Of a DNA stretch of 5,046 nucleotides, positions 1 through 5,035 are shown piece by piece; the stretch's first letter is position 1, and the number at the start of each line of letters is the position of its first letter. Where the stretch lies: positions 1 to 5,046 of the forward strand of contig JAKASH010000306.1 in assembly GCA_021828225.1 (NCBI GenBank), given 5' to 3'. Under the pieces are notes generated by a model. That model was not told the DNA's origin. It was given only the letters and a program-made list of their open reading frames with translations, and did not search any database. A program made the translations under genes and the position numbers. Origin of the DNA: Acidobacteriota bacterium (GTDB lineage Bacteria > Acidobacteriota > Terriglobia > UBA7540).

Positions 1-11
1 TCGATTTCCAT
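1..11 (-). CDS. Start of a truncated downstream gene, possibly DUF2997 family
   Basis: Only the first three codons (M-E-I) and two further bases are inside the window, so the product cannot be read. The call rests on context. An ATG lies 4 nt after the TGA stop of the DUF1257-like gene, with a good Shine-Dalgarno sequence (AGGGGGTG, positions 24-17, 5 nt spacing) formed by the end of that gene. This spacing implies translational coupling. From family knowledge, small DUF2997 proteins often sit next to DUF1257/Ycf35 genes and often begin with a short Met-Glu/Lys-Ile-like strand. The identity is inference; the existence of a start here is reasonably well supported. Confidence 0.45.
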
Positions 12-15
12 GTCG

Positions 16-345
16 TCACCCCCTGCGTTGCACCACTGCCTGTCGCCGGCCGGTGGCGTTGGTACTCCATTCAAGCTGCCAGCCGAACTTTCGCGCTTGG
101 CTCTCAACCGTCAAGTCCGAGTAGGAGCGCTTGATCTCATTCACGTCCCAGCCCTGGGCAAGCCCCAGTCGTCCTGTCTGGGGGTCGTAAGATCCCAACC
201 CCCCGTCTTTTCGAAAGACCAGCGCCGTCTCGGAGGCGCGCGTCACTTCATATCCCCGCTTTTCCAACGCCGTGGCGAGTAGCTCGGCATCGGTACTTTT
301 TGCTAAGAATTCCACTTTGGATTCCTGAATCGTCCAGCAAGGCAT
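16..345 (-). CDS. DUF1257 / Ycf35-like protein
   Basis: This is a 109-residue soluble protein resembling the DUF1257 (Ycf35) family, whose biochemical function is unknown. An N-terminal part carries a beta strand and a helix (residues about 10-35, with LLATALEKRGYEV). An FRKDGG turn follows at 45-49, then a strand (LGLAQGWD). The C-terminal NEIKRSYS (69-76) and ARKFGW (84-89) motifs are typical of the family's end, where a helix and a final strand process a Tyr-rich segment. There is no signal peptide or membrane segment. The start is the ATG at 345: GGAGG at 357-353 lies 7 nt upstream. A TTG six bases earlier (351) would sit directly against that site and is less likely. The gene begins 2 nt after the AAA ATPase stop codon, with its ribosome site inside the ATPase gene, so the two are almost certainly co-translated and probably work together. 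The family call is by motif recall, moderately sure. Confidence 0.7.
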   Translation of the reverse strand: MPCWTIQESKVEFLAKSTDAELLATALEKRGYEVTRASETALVFRKDGGLGSYDPQTGRLGLAQGWDVNEIKRSYSDLTVESQARKFGWQLEWSTNATGRRQAVVQRRG

Positions 346-347
346 TT

Positions 348-1892
348 TCAAACCTCCGATTTCGAGGGCCGCATGACAGTGAGCGGTCCGCCGATTTCAC
401 GAATGACCCGACGCCGGGGCGCCGATGTACATTCCTCGTACTGGTAGACACCCGCTGCTGAGGCGCTGATGAACTTCCCCGAAGCCTGCTGGCGAAGCGC
501 CTTAATCTGGTCGCCAGCGGACTTCGACACGGGCACTATGTACGTTGCCGCCTCGAGCAGACTCAACTTCAGGCGATAGGCCTTGCGGCAACACTCCTTG
601 ATCTCAGCCCCCGTCCAGCCGTCGTCCTCTGGCAGCTCACCCGAGACGCCGTACCTCGTGAGATAAATCCGCCATATGATCTCGCGCTCTTCGGCTGTGG
701 GCAGGTCGAAGAAGAACGTGCCGACCGTGAAGCGCCTGCGCAGCTCGGGCGGAAGGCTTGCGATGGAATTGCACGTGGCGATAAACAACATCCGCCCTTG
801 CGAGACAGCATCAATGATCTTGAGCGCGGTGCGCAGCCGGTCGGTCGAGGCGCCCACCAGCGAGCTCTCCATTGCGGCGAGGTCGAACGCGATGGTCGGA
901 ATGCGAGCCGTGTTCCCGGTTGCTTTTGCTACCGCTGATTTGGCGGCGCCAGGCGGCCCGATAAAGACTGTGCCATCGGCTTCTCGGTCCTGCATGTAGG
1001 TAAGAATGGTGCCGGTCATCTCGGTCTTGACGCCCGAGAGGTCCGTTCCCGTACCGGCGAAGGCTTTTTCGATCTCGTCCATAAAGACGATGACCCGCGG
1101 GGGATCAATGCCGGCGAGCACGGATCGTAAAAAGTGTTTCACGTTTTCGACGCCCCCAATCGAGTCAAAGGTCTCGCCGCCCCTCCATACCGACAATCCC
1201 GGCGTCTGCTCGATAATCTGCCGCTTTCGCTCCCAGAGGGCTTCAGTATCGAGTCCCTTGCTGCCGAGCGACATGGCAAGCGACTGCTCGGCCGGGAAAC
1301 CCGCGAGCCCCATAAGCGCGTCAACCGCTTTCTCCACAACACTGGCGTCTGGCTCGCCCATCTTGGCGTCCTTGAAGACGTTCGAAACGATTCCCTTGAG
1401 GTCCTCGACGGAGGGCAGAGGCTCGTCGAGGACCAGCGCATCCTGCGTAATCTCCGTCGGCAATGCGGCGCCAGGCGCTGTCAGCAACAGAAGCATGCGG
1501 CCGCTCGATTTGAACCGGTCGCGCAGGTTCCAAATGCCTTGCATGACCACAGCGTCCGTATAGAACCTGTGGGCGTTTGAGAAGAAAAGAATGCTGTCAT
1601 CGACCAGTTTCTCCGCCAGAGTCAAGGCATCCGAAGGCCGGGCCGAAACCATCGCTGGGTCGCCCCTATCGAGCACTCGGGCAGCCTCGGCTTTGCCGGG
1701 GCGGTTCACTCCTGCGAGGCCATGCATGATGTCCCAAACAAGAATCGGGGTCTTCTCGGTTTGACCATTCAATGCGCGGGAGACCGTTTCGATGCTGCCG
1801 GCGGGTTCCGCCGTTCGGACCATGACCAAGGGCGTTGAGACACGGCGAGCGGCCTTGAGCGCGAACACAAATTCTTCCATCGTTTGAATCAT
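348..1892 (-). CDS. Ycf46-like AAA+ ATPase with Walker B placed before Walker A
   Basis: This is a 514-residue cytosolic AAA+ ATPase of the Ycf46-like type. Residues 1 to about 170 form an N-terminal RecA-like but P-loop-less domain, with hydrophobic strands at 50-54 (ILVWD), 101-105 and 133-138; this arrangement is known in Ycf46 proteins. A linker rich in Arg and Glu follows (about 215-240). The AAA module opens with the usual FDSIGG (242-247). The next motif is the Walker B strand, FMDEIEK (270-276), and only later comes Walker A, GPPGAAKS (312-319). Then follow strand 2 (about 332-338), helix LRTALKII, sensor 1 FIATCNS (N375), PPELRRRF with candidate arginine fingers (385-387), FDLP (395-398) and a GAEIKE sensor-2-region helix (428-433). 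In canonical AAA proteins Walker B comes after strand 2, so the core is rearranged. All catalytic motifs are kept, so it is probably active. The start at ATG 1892 has GAGAGG 7 nt upstream; a TTG at 1910 is possible but less likely. The partner is probably the coupled DUF1257-like protein. The substrate is unknown. Confidence 0.88.
   Translation of the reverse strand: MIQTMEEFVFALKAARRVSTPLVMVRTAEPAGSIETVSRALNGQTEKTPILVWDIMHGLAGVNRPGKAEAARVLDRGDPAMVSARPSDALTLAEKLVDDSILFFSNAHRFYTDAVVMQGIWNLRDRFKSSGRMLLLLTAPGAALPTEITQDALVLDEPLPSVEDLKGIVSNVFKDAKMGEPDASVVEKAVDALMGLAGFPAEQSLAMSLGSKGLDTEALWERKRQIIEQTPGLSVWRGGETFDSIGGVENVKHFLRSVLAGIDPPRVIVFMDEIEKAFAGTGTDLSGVKTEMTGTILTYMQDREADGTVFIGPPGAAKSAVAKATGNTARIPTIAFDLAAMESSLVGASTDRLRTALKIIDAVSQGRMLFIATCNSIASLPPELRRRFTVGTFFFDLPTAEEREIIWRIYLTRYGVSGELPEDDGWTGAEIKECCRKAYRLKLSLLEAATYIVPVSKSAGDQIKALRQQASGKFISASAAGVYQYEECTSAPRRRVIREIGGPLTVMRPSKSEV
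353..357 (-). promoter_or_regulatory. Ribosome binding site of the DUF1257-like gene
   Basis: GGAGG read on the minus strand, 7 nt before the ATG at 345. It lies inside the last codons of the ATPase gene. It decides the start, because the in-frame TTG at 351 is only 1 nt from it. Confidence 0.75.
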
Positions 1893-2044
1893 GGGTGGGC
1901 CTCTCTTCAATCAAGGGAGTTGACACATTGCCTGTGGAATCGTTCGTGGGGATCGAGTCGGTCAGAACAGCGCGAGGTCTTCAGATCGTATTGTTCGAGC
2001 CGCGTCCATTTGAGGACCTTGTTCAGATCGCGGCACCGCCAAGC
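1893..2044 (-). other. 152-nt gap upstream of the ATPase with a short direct repeat
   Basis: No convincing gene or sigma70 promoter is visible between the 80-residue protein and the ATPase. The stretch holds a 9-bp exact direct repeat, TTCAGATCG on the plus strand, at 1980-1988 and 2022-2030. Each copy is preceded by a related GAGGTC / GAGGACC element, giving a period of 42 bp. A short minus-strand open frame runs through it but has no start with a ribosome site. The ATPase ribosome site (GAGAGG, 1905-1900) is at its end. The gap may be a leader or operator region, or simply decayed sequence. Confidence 0.35.
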
Positions 2045-2287
2045 TTACGGCTTGCGCCCTCGTGAGCTTTTGTTGCGCTCCTTGCGAGCGAGTTTGCTCG
2101 CATTCTCTGCTGCAATCACCGCGGCGCGGTTGAAGATTTGCCCCCAGGTGATCTCATAGACGTGGCGTGAACGCTTAACCCGCAACCGCAACCCGAACGG
2201 CTCAACATGCGCAATCATCGGGCGGCGGCCGATCAAGAACGGGGTCTCAAGGATGAGTTTCCGCTTGCGTCTCAGGATGCTTGTCAT
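2045..2287 (-). CDS. Small basic protein of unknown function
   Basis: This is an 80-residue protein I cannot name. It is strongly basic: an Arg/Lys-rich start (RRKRK, residues 6-10), a central part that looks like several short beta strands (LILETPFLIG; IAHVEPFGLRLRVK), an aromatic segment YEITWGQIF (44-52), an alanine-rich helix (54-67) and a Lys/Arg-rich tail ending RGRKP. No cysteines, membrane segment or signal peptide are present. The composition would suit a nucleic-acid or ribosome-associated protein, but that is inference only. The ATG at 2287 is the only sensible start because a TAG stop lies two codons upstream in frame. There is no clear Shine-Dalgarno sequence before it, unlike its neighbours, so it may depend on translation of upstream RNA or on the folded leader described at 2302-2376. 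It sits 152 nt before the ATPase. Confidence 0.7.
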   Translation of the reverse strand: MTSILRRKRKLILETPFLIGRRPMIAHVEPFGLRLRVKRSRHVYEITWGQIFNRAAVIAAENASKLARKERNKSSRGRKP

Positions 2288-2301
2288 GGTCTAGGACTCG
2301 T

Positions 2302-2337
2302 TTAGTTTGGATCTCGGGAGACGTCGTGCTCCCGCAT
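2302..2337 (-). CDS. Possible 11-codon leader peptide ORF
   Basis: This is a tiny minus-strand frame encoding MREHDVSRDPN, then TAA. AAGGAG lies immediately upstream, but only 2 nt from the ATG, which is closer than normal. It overlaps the middle and last arms of the inverted repeats at 2315-2376, so ribosome movement here could change which hairpin forms. The small size and poor spacing keep this speculative. Confidence 0.15.
   Translation of the reverse strand: MREHDVSRDPN
2315..2334 (-). repeat. Hairpin CGGGAG / CTCCCG ahead of the basic-protein gene
   Basis: A perfect 6-bp stem (2315-2320 with 2329-2334) closes an 8-nt loop, in the gap between the zinc protein stop and the ATG at 2287. 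There is no U-tract on the minus strand after it, so it is not a standard intrinsic terminator. Its upstream arm on the RNA is also one arm of the longer inverted repeat 2326-2376. Confidence 0.45.
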
Positions 2338-2376
2338 TTCTCCTTGGGACAGCACGGCTGACATCAGAGGGAGCAC
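2326..2376 (-). repeat. 8-bp inverted repeat GTGCTCCC / GGGAGCAC
   Basis: The perfect 8-bp arms at 2326-2333 and 2369-2376 can pair across 35 nt. The first RNA arm lies in the last codons of the zinc protein gene (stop at 2366-2364). A small CTGA/TCAG palindrome sits inside the loop. The 2326-2333 arm is shared with the 2315-2334 hairpin, so only one of the two can form at a time. Confidence 0.45.
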
Positions 2377-2714
2377 CTACCTCCTTCTGGAGGCTTCTCC
2401 AGGTACAGCCGGAACCGGCGATCGGCGCACTCTTGGTTGCAGAAGGCCCCAAGCTCGTCGTAGTCAGGAATGACATAACCGGGGGCGCGGACTTCGCGTC
2501 CGCAGAATCCGCAGACCTCTCCGAGAATCATGTTGACAAGTGGGGAGACCGTTCGTGAGGGCGCAGGCTCTCCCAACTGCGGCCCGCTCCCGCCTTCCGC
2601 ACTCAAACCAGGCGCCGAGGCTTCCGGGCTGAGGTCGGCGCTCGTCGGAGTACGTCTCGCTTCCTTGAAACATTCACGGAAGAGCAACGGCTGCCCGGTC
2701 GTCTCGTGACGCAT
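2364..2714 (-). CDS. Small four-cysteine, probably zinc-binding protein
   Basis: This is a 116-residue soluble protein of no named family I recognise. Residues 1-60 are rich in Ser, Pro, Ala and Gly and look disordered. The C-terminal half has a CGFCG knuckle (C68, C71) and a second pair FCNQEC (C92, C96), giving CX2C-X20-CX3C. The following aromatic helix is FRLYLE. The FC-x3-C half resembles treble-clef/TRASH-like zinc fingers, so one structural Zn(II) is likely; metal binding is inference from cysteine spacing. The start at ATG 2714 is set by a strong GGGAGGAG (2727-2720) 5 nt upstream. The open frame continues up to 2993, but that part overlaps the membrane-protein gene in another frame and is not coding. 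It may be an adaptor or a regulator. Confidence 0.78.
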   Translation of the reverse strand: MRHETTGQPLLFRECFKEARRTPTSADLSPEASAPGLSAEGGSGPQLGEPAPSRTVSPLVNMILGEVCGFCGREVRAPGYVIPDYDELGAFCNQECADRRFRLYLEKPPEGGRCSL

Positions 2715-2719
2715 TGCAT

Positions 2720-2727
2720 CTCCTCCC
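2720..2727 (-). promoter_or_regulatory. Strong ribosome binding site of the zinc protein gene
   Basis: GGGAGGAG on the minus strand, 5 nt from the ATG at 2714. It settles the start within a much longer open frame and excludes the upstream extension to 2993. Confidence 0.75.
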
Positions 2728-2812
2728 ATCGGCTCTGCCTCAGCAAGTACGCAAGCGTGACCCACTGGTTTGACCTTCTTCCGGTGGAGTGAGAATTTCT
2801 TGCTCGCAGCTC

Positions 2813-3001
2813 TCAGTTGCGCTCCCCCACTCCCCACAAGAGGATGACTCCCAGGATGATCGCCACGGCCATCACGCCATTTGCCAACGCCATAATGGGG
2901 TGCTGGGGGAAGATCGCGTAAGCGATGAACCCGTTCAGGGCCGCCAGCACCAGAAGCAAAACTCCGAACAACTTCAGATGCTCTTCGAGCCATTTCTTCA
3001 T
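2813..3001 (-). CDS. Small membrane protein with two transmembrane helices
   Basis: This is a 62-residue protein, function unknown. After a charged N-terminus (MKKWLEEHLK) there are two hydrophobic segments, at residues about 11-31 and 35-56, joined by a very short FPQHP turn. This makes a helical hairpin in the inner membrane, probably with both ends on the cytoplasmic side because of the N-terminal lysines. The tail WGVGERN is short and charged. No conserved catalytic residue is visible. The start is ATG 3001 with AAGGA (3012-3008) 6 nt upstream; a TTG one codon earlier is unlikely. It is preceded by a sigma70-like promoter at 3160-3133 and an untranslated leader of about 125 nt, so it probably starts a transcription unit that runs on into the downstream genes. 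Confidence 0.7.
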   Translation of the reverse strand: MKKWLEEHLKLFGVLLLVLAALNGFIAYAIFPQHPIMALANGVMAVAIILGVILLWGVGERN

Positions 3002-3042
3002 CAAGATTCCTTTTCTGGCCGGGGTTTTGCCGCTGTGGTCTG

Positions 3043-3060
3043 GCCCGATTTGCTTCGGGC
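3043..3060 (-). repeat. Leader hairpin GCCCGA / TCGGGC
   Basis: A perfect 6-bp GC-rich stem with a 6-nt loop, located about 40 nt before the start of the membrane-protein gene and downstream of the proposed promoter. There is no run of U after it, so it is not a terminator on either strand. It could be part of a structured 5' leader. Confidence 0.4.
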
Positions 3061-3132
3061 GGTCGGAGAGACGTGTGGGCCGAGGTAGCTCTTGAAAGTC
3101 TTCGCGGAATGCTATTGGAGAGTTGCCGGGAA

Positions 3133-3160
3133 ATTAGACCTGTTGGCGTGGAATGGTCAA
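3133..3160 (-). promoter_or_regulatory. Sigma70-like promoter for the membrane-protein gene
   Basis: On the minus strand, TTGACC (3160-3155, 5 of 6 matches to the -35 consensus) is followed after 16 nt by TCTAAT (3138-3133, 5 of 6 to the -10 consensus). It lies in the 265-nt gap after the NrdJ-like gene, which otherwise holds no gene. A small inverted repeat CACC-GAACA-GGTG (3165-3177) abuts the -35 element and could be an operator half. The expected start of transcription is near 3126. Confidence 0.5.
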
Positions 3161-3266
3161 ATCACACCGAACAGGTGCCTCATCCTGACTGGAGGCGCGC
3201 CGCGTGACAACGCATTTGCTGGAGGGAACGAGGGCGTTGTGTTGCCAGGACGCTGTCTTTGGCGGG

Positions 3267-3893
3267 CTACTGCAGATCTCCATTCGTGCTCCCGCAATTC
3301 TCACAGCGGTAGCCCGACCCGCTGCTGGTCATAATGGCGCCACAACCCTTGCAAGCCGGCGCGTCGCCATTGGATCCGTTGTTGCGTGATAAGGACTCGG
3401 GCACCCGAGCCGGAGTCGCGTCCAAAATCCGAATCTCCGATTCAGCACAAGAAAGCGAAGAACCCTGCGGCAGAAATTTCAAAGCCATGTACCTGAACAA
3501 ATAATCCATCAGCGATTTGGCGTATCCGATTCTGGGGTTCCCTGACCAGCCGCTCGGCTCGAACCGCGTGTGGCTGAACTTGTCGCACAAGATCTTGAGG
3601 CTCACTCCGTATTGCAGAGCCATTGAAACAGCGATTGCGAACGAGTCCATGAGTCCCGCGATCGTCGAGCCGGCCTTCGCCATGCGGATGAAGATCTCGC
3701 CCGGCTGCCCGTCCTCGTACAGGCCGACCATCAAATAGCCTTCGTGCCCGCCTACCGAAAAGTGGTGGACGATCGCCTTACGTTCATCCGGTAGGCGGCG
3801 GCGCAAGGGTTCCTGCCTCTGCGAGTCGACAGGTCCGGCTTCCAGAGGCATGTTTTCTGCCCTCGGTGTCGGTGTTTCTGTTTCCGCTTTCAT
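3267..3893 (-). CDS. Stand-alone TSCPD / zinc-ribbon domain of class II ribonucleotide reductase
   Basis: This is a 208-residue protein that matches the C-terminal part of B12-dependent ribonucleotide reductase (NrdJ), without the large catalytic barrel. After a variable, probably disordered start (1-30), residues about 31-142 form the TSCPD domain. Landmarks are the RLPDERKAIVHHF entry, GGHEGYLMVGLYEDG (48-62), GEIFIRMAKAGSTI (65-78), the helix around LMDSFAIAVSMALQYGV (81-97), and FEPSGWSGNP (111-120). A linker leads to a zinc ribbon, CX2C-X12-CX2C (C181, C184, C197, C200). In full NrdJ this ribbon ends in a short Ser-Gly-Cys-like tail; here it is NGDLQ, so the last cysteine is missing. Nucleotide reduction by itself is impossible; a role as a separate subunit, nucleotide sensor or regulator is inference. 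It is not a simple truncation, because it has its own ATG at 3893 with AAGGAG 6 nt upstream (3905-3900). A TTG at 3899 is the alternative start. Confidence 0.85.
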   Translation of the reverse strand: MKAETETPTPRAENMPLEAGPVDSQRQEPLRRRLPDERKAIVHHFSVGGHEGYLMVGLYEDGQPGEIFIRMAKAGSTIAGLMDSFAIAVSMALQYGVSLKILCDKFSHTRFEPSGWSGNPRIGYAKSLMDYLFRYMALKFLPQGSSLSCAESEIRILDATPARVPESLSRNNGSNGDAPACKGCGAIMTSSGSGYRCENCGSTNGDLQ

Positions 3894-3947
3894 GTTCAAC
3901 TCCTTCTTCGCACTTCCCGTCGCGATCGATGGTGGCGAGCCCCTTCT

Positions 3948-3970
3948 GGCCTGCCTGCGGCGATCAGGCC
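3948..3970 (-). repeat. Hairpin just after the MBL hydrolase gene
   Basis: GGCCTG (3948-3953) pairs with CAGGCC (3965-3970) across an 11-nt loop, and an alternative shorter stem uses 3953-3957 with 3965-3969. It begins 9 nt after the hydrolase stop. No U-rich tail follows on the minus strand, so it is at best a weak or factor-dependent terminator, or an mRNA end-stabilising element. Confidence 0.35.
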
Positions 3971-3979
3971 TCCGGGCAT

Positions 3980-4933
3980 TCAGCCGAGCGGCGCGGCATC
4001 GCCCCTGCCTGCGCTACGATCCACTGTGACCATTGACCTGGCCGATACAGCGACCGCCCCCACTTCTTCTGACCCGTGCATGGCATCCGATTCTTCAATG
4101 ACCAGCCGATTGCGAAGCGTCAAAACTATGCCTTCTGCCGCACCCGAGACCGCTCGAAACTCCTCGCGCGCTTCCTCAACCAGCGCATCAACAGTGGCGT
4201 CGTCGGAATCCGGGTCGTGATGGAACAGGATCAGCCTTTTCCCATTCGAGTCGCGCGCGATCCGCGTTCCCTCAAGCCATGAACTGTGTCCCCAGCCTTT
4301 CTTGTCGCGCATCAACTGCGGTGGCGCGTATTGCGCGTCGTACACGAGAATGTCAGCCCCTGTTGCCAACTCTCGGAGGGCGCGGTCATGCTCCGCCGAG
4401 CCGGGCTCCGTATCCGTTGCATAGACAAGGGCCGCACCGTCCGCCTCAATCCGGTAGGCAACAGCTCCCTGCGGATGGTTCAAAGGCGCAAACTTGATGG
4501 TCGCAGAGGAGGCATGGACGGGCCAATCTTCCTCGCCACGAAAAATTCGCGTGGCGCGCATCGCCTCCGGCGCGGCCGGAAAGAACGGCCGGACCATCTG
4601 ATGTCTGATGACGGCCTCCAACTCGCTGCCCCGTCGCGTCGCAGCACGAATCAGAAAAGTGTTATGCGCCGCGTAGAAAGGAAGGAAGAAAGGGATGCCC
4701 TGGACGTGATCCCAATGAAAGTGCGTCAGGAAAATGTGAGCGCGAATCGGAGAGCCAGCAGCATTCCGAACCAAGCTCTTGCCAAGCGCTCGCAAGCCTG
4801 TCCCACAGTCCAGAATAATCAAGGTGCCATCATCCAGCCGGACTTCGATGCACGCGGTGTTTCCCCCGTATCGAGAATTTCGGCGTTCCGGTGTCGGAAT
4901 CGAACCCCTCACACCCCACAATTTGATTCGCAT
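3980..4933 (-). CDS. Metallo-beta-lactamase-fold hydrolase
   Basis: This is a 317-residue cytosolic enzyme of the MBL superfamily, in the group related to RNase Z and PhnP-type phosphodiesterases. It begins with the signature MRIKLWGVRGSIPTP, then RYGGNTACIE and a LDCGTGLRALG strand-loop. Metal ligands are visible in order: HFHWDH (H71, H73, D75, H76), H153 in LNHPQG, D174 in ATDTE and H239 in FHHDPD; GWGHSS (H216) is also conserved in the group. All ligands for a two-metal site are present, so it should be active, probably on a phosphodiester or other ester, but the substrate cannot be read. After the last strand (about 275) comes a 40-residue Ser/Ala/Gly-rich tail, not typical of the core family. 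The start at ATG 4933 has AAGGAG 6 nt upstream. It is the first gene of the series and is 86 nt from the NrdJ-like gene. Precise family function is unknown. Confidence 0.9.
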   Translation of the reverse strand: MRIKLWGVRGSIPTPERRNSRYGGNTACIEVRLDDGTLIILDCGTGLRALGKSLVRNAAGSPIRAHIFLTHFHWDHVQGIPFFLPFYAAHNTFLIRAATRRGSELEAVIRHQMVRPFFPAAPEAMRATRIFRGEEDWPVHASSATIKFAPLNHPQGAVAYRIEADGAALVYATDTEPGSAEHDRALRELATGADILVYDAQYAPPQLMRDKKGWGHSSWLEGTRIARDSNGKRLILFHHDPDSDDATVDALVEEAREEFRAVSGAAEGIVLTLRNRLVIEESDAMHGSEEVGAVAVSARSMVTVDRSAGRGDAAPLG

Positions 4934-5012
4934 CTTCAGCTCCTTGGTTTCTACGCTCGTATTCGCAAGGGGAAATCGCTCAATAGTTTCTTACCTCACA
5001 GACTTCGTGTTC

Positions 5013-5035
5013 CGGTTCCTGTGAACGAACAACCG
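5013..5035. repeat. Inverted repeat upstream of the MBL hydrolase
   Basis: CGGTT (5013-5017) and AACCG (5031-5035) are inverted, and within them GTTC-CTGT-GAAC (5015-5026) is a 12-bp palindrome with a 4-nt centre. It lies 80-100 nt before the hydrolase start, a fitting place for an operator. It is not the Bacillus-type SOS box, which has the half-sites in the opposite order. No strong promoter is visible in the same gap. Confidence 0.25.

Noticed and set aside
1006..1563. 185-residue plus-strand open frame
   Set aside because: It lies fully opposite the ATPase gene, is Ser/Arg/Pro-rich, and shows no domain or ribosome site; it is a shadow of the GC-rich coding strand.
348..1892. Permuted motif order as an artefact of a frameshift or internal deletion
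   Set aside because: The frame is open over 514 codons and every segment between motifs has the expected length and hydrophobic pattern. A deletion would remove motifs, not reorder them. A misassembly remains formally possible.
2715..2993. Upstream extension of the zinc protein to a 209-residue protein
   Set aside because: It overlaps the membrane-protein gene in another frame, its sequence is low-complexity and Arg/Gly-rich, and a strong ribosome site points to the ATG at 2714.
3092..3389. Plus-strand open frames across the gap and the end of the NrdJ-like gene
   Set aside because: They have no recognisable domain and partly overlap the zinc-ribbon region of the NrdJ-like gene; the gap is better explained as a promoter and leader.
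3948..3970. Intrinsic terminator after the MBL hydrolase
   Set aside because: The hairpin is real but short with an 11-nt loop and no U-tract after it.
5015..5026. SOS (LexA) box upstream of the hydrolase
   Set aside because: The half-sites are GTTC-N4-GAAC, the reverse of the GAAC-N4-GTTC order of the Gram-positive box, and the Proteobacterial patterns do not match either.
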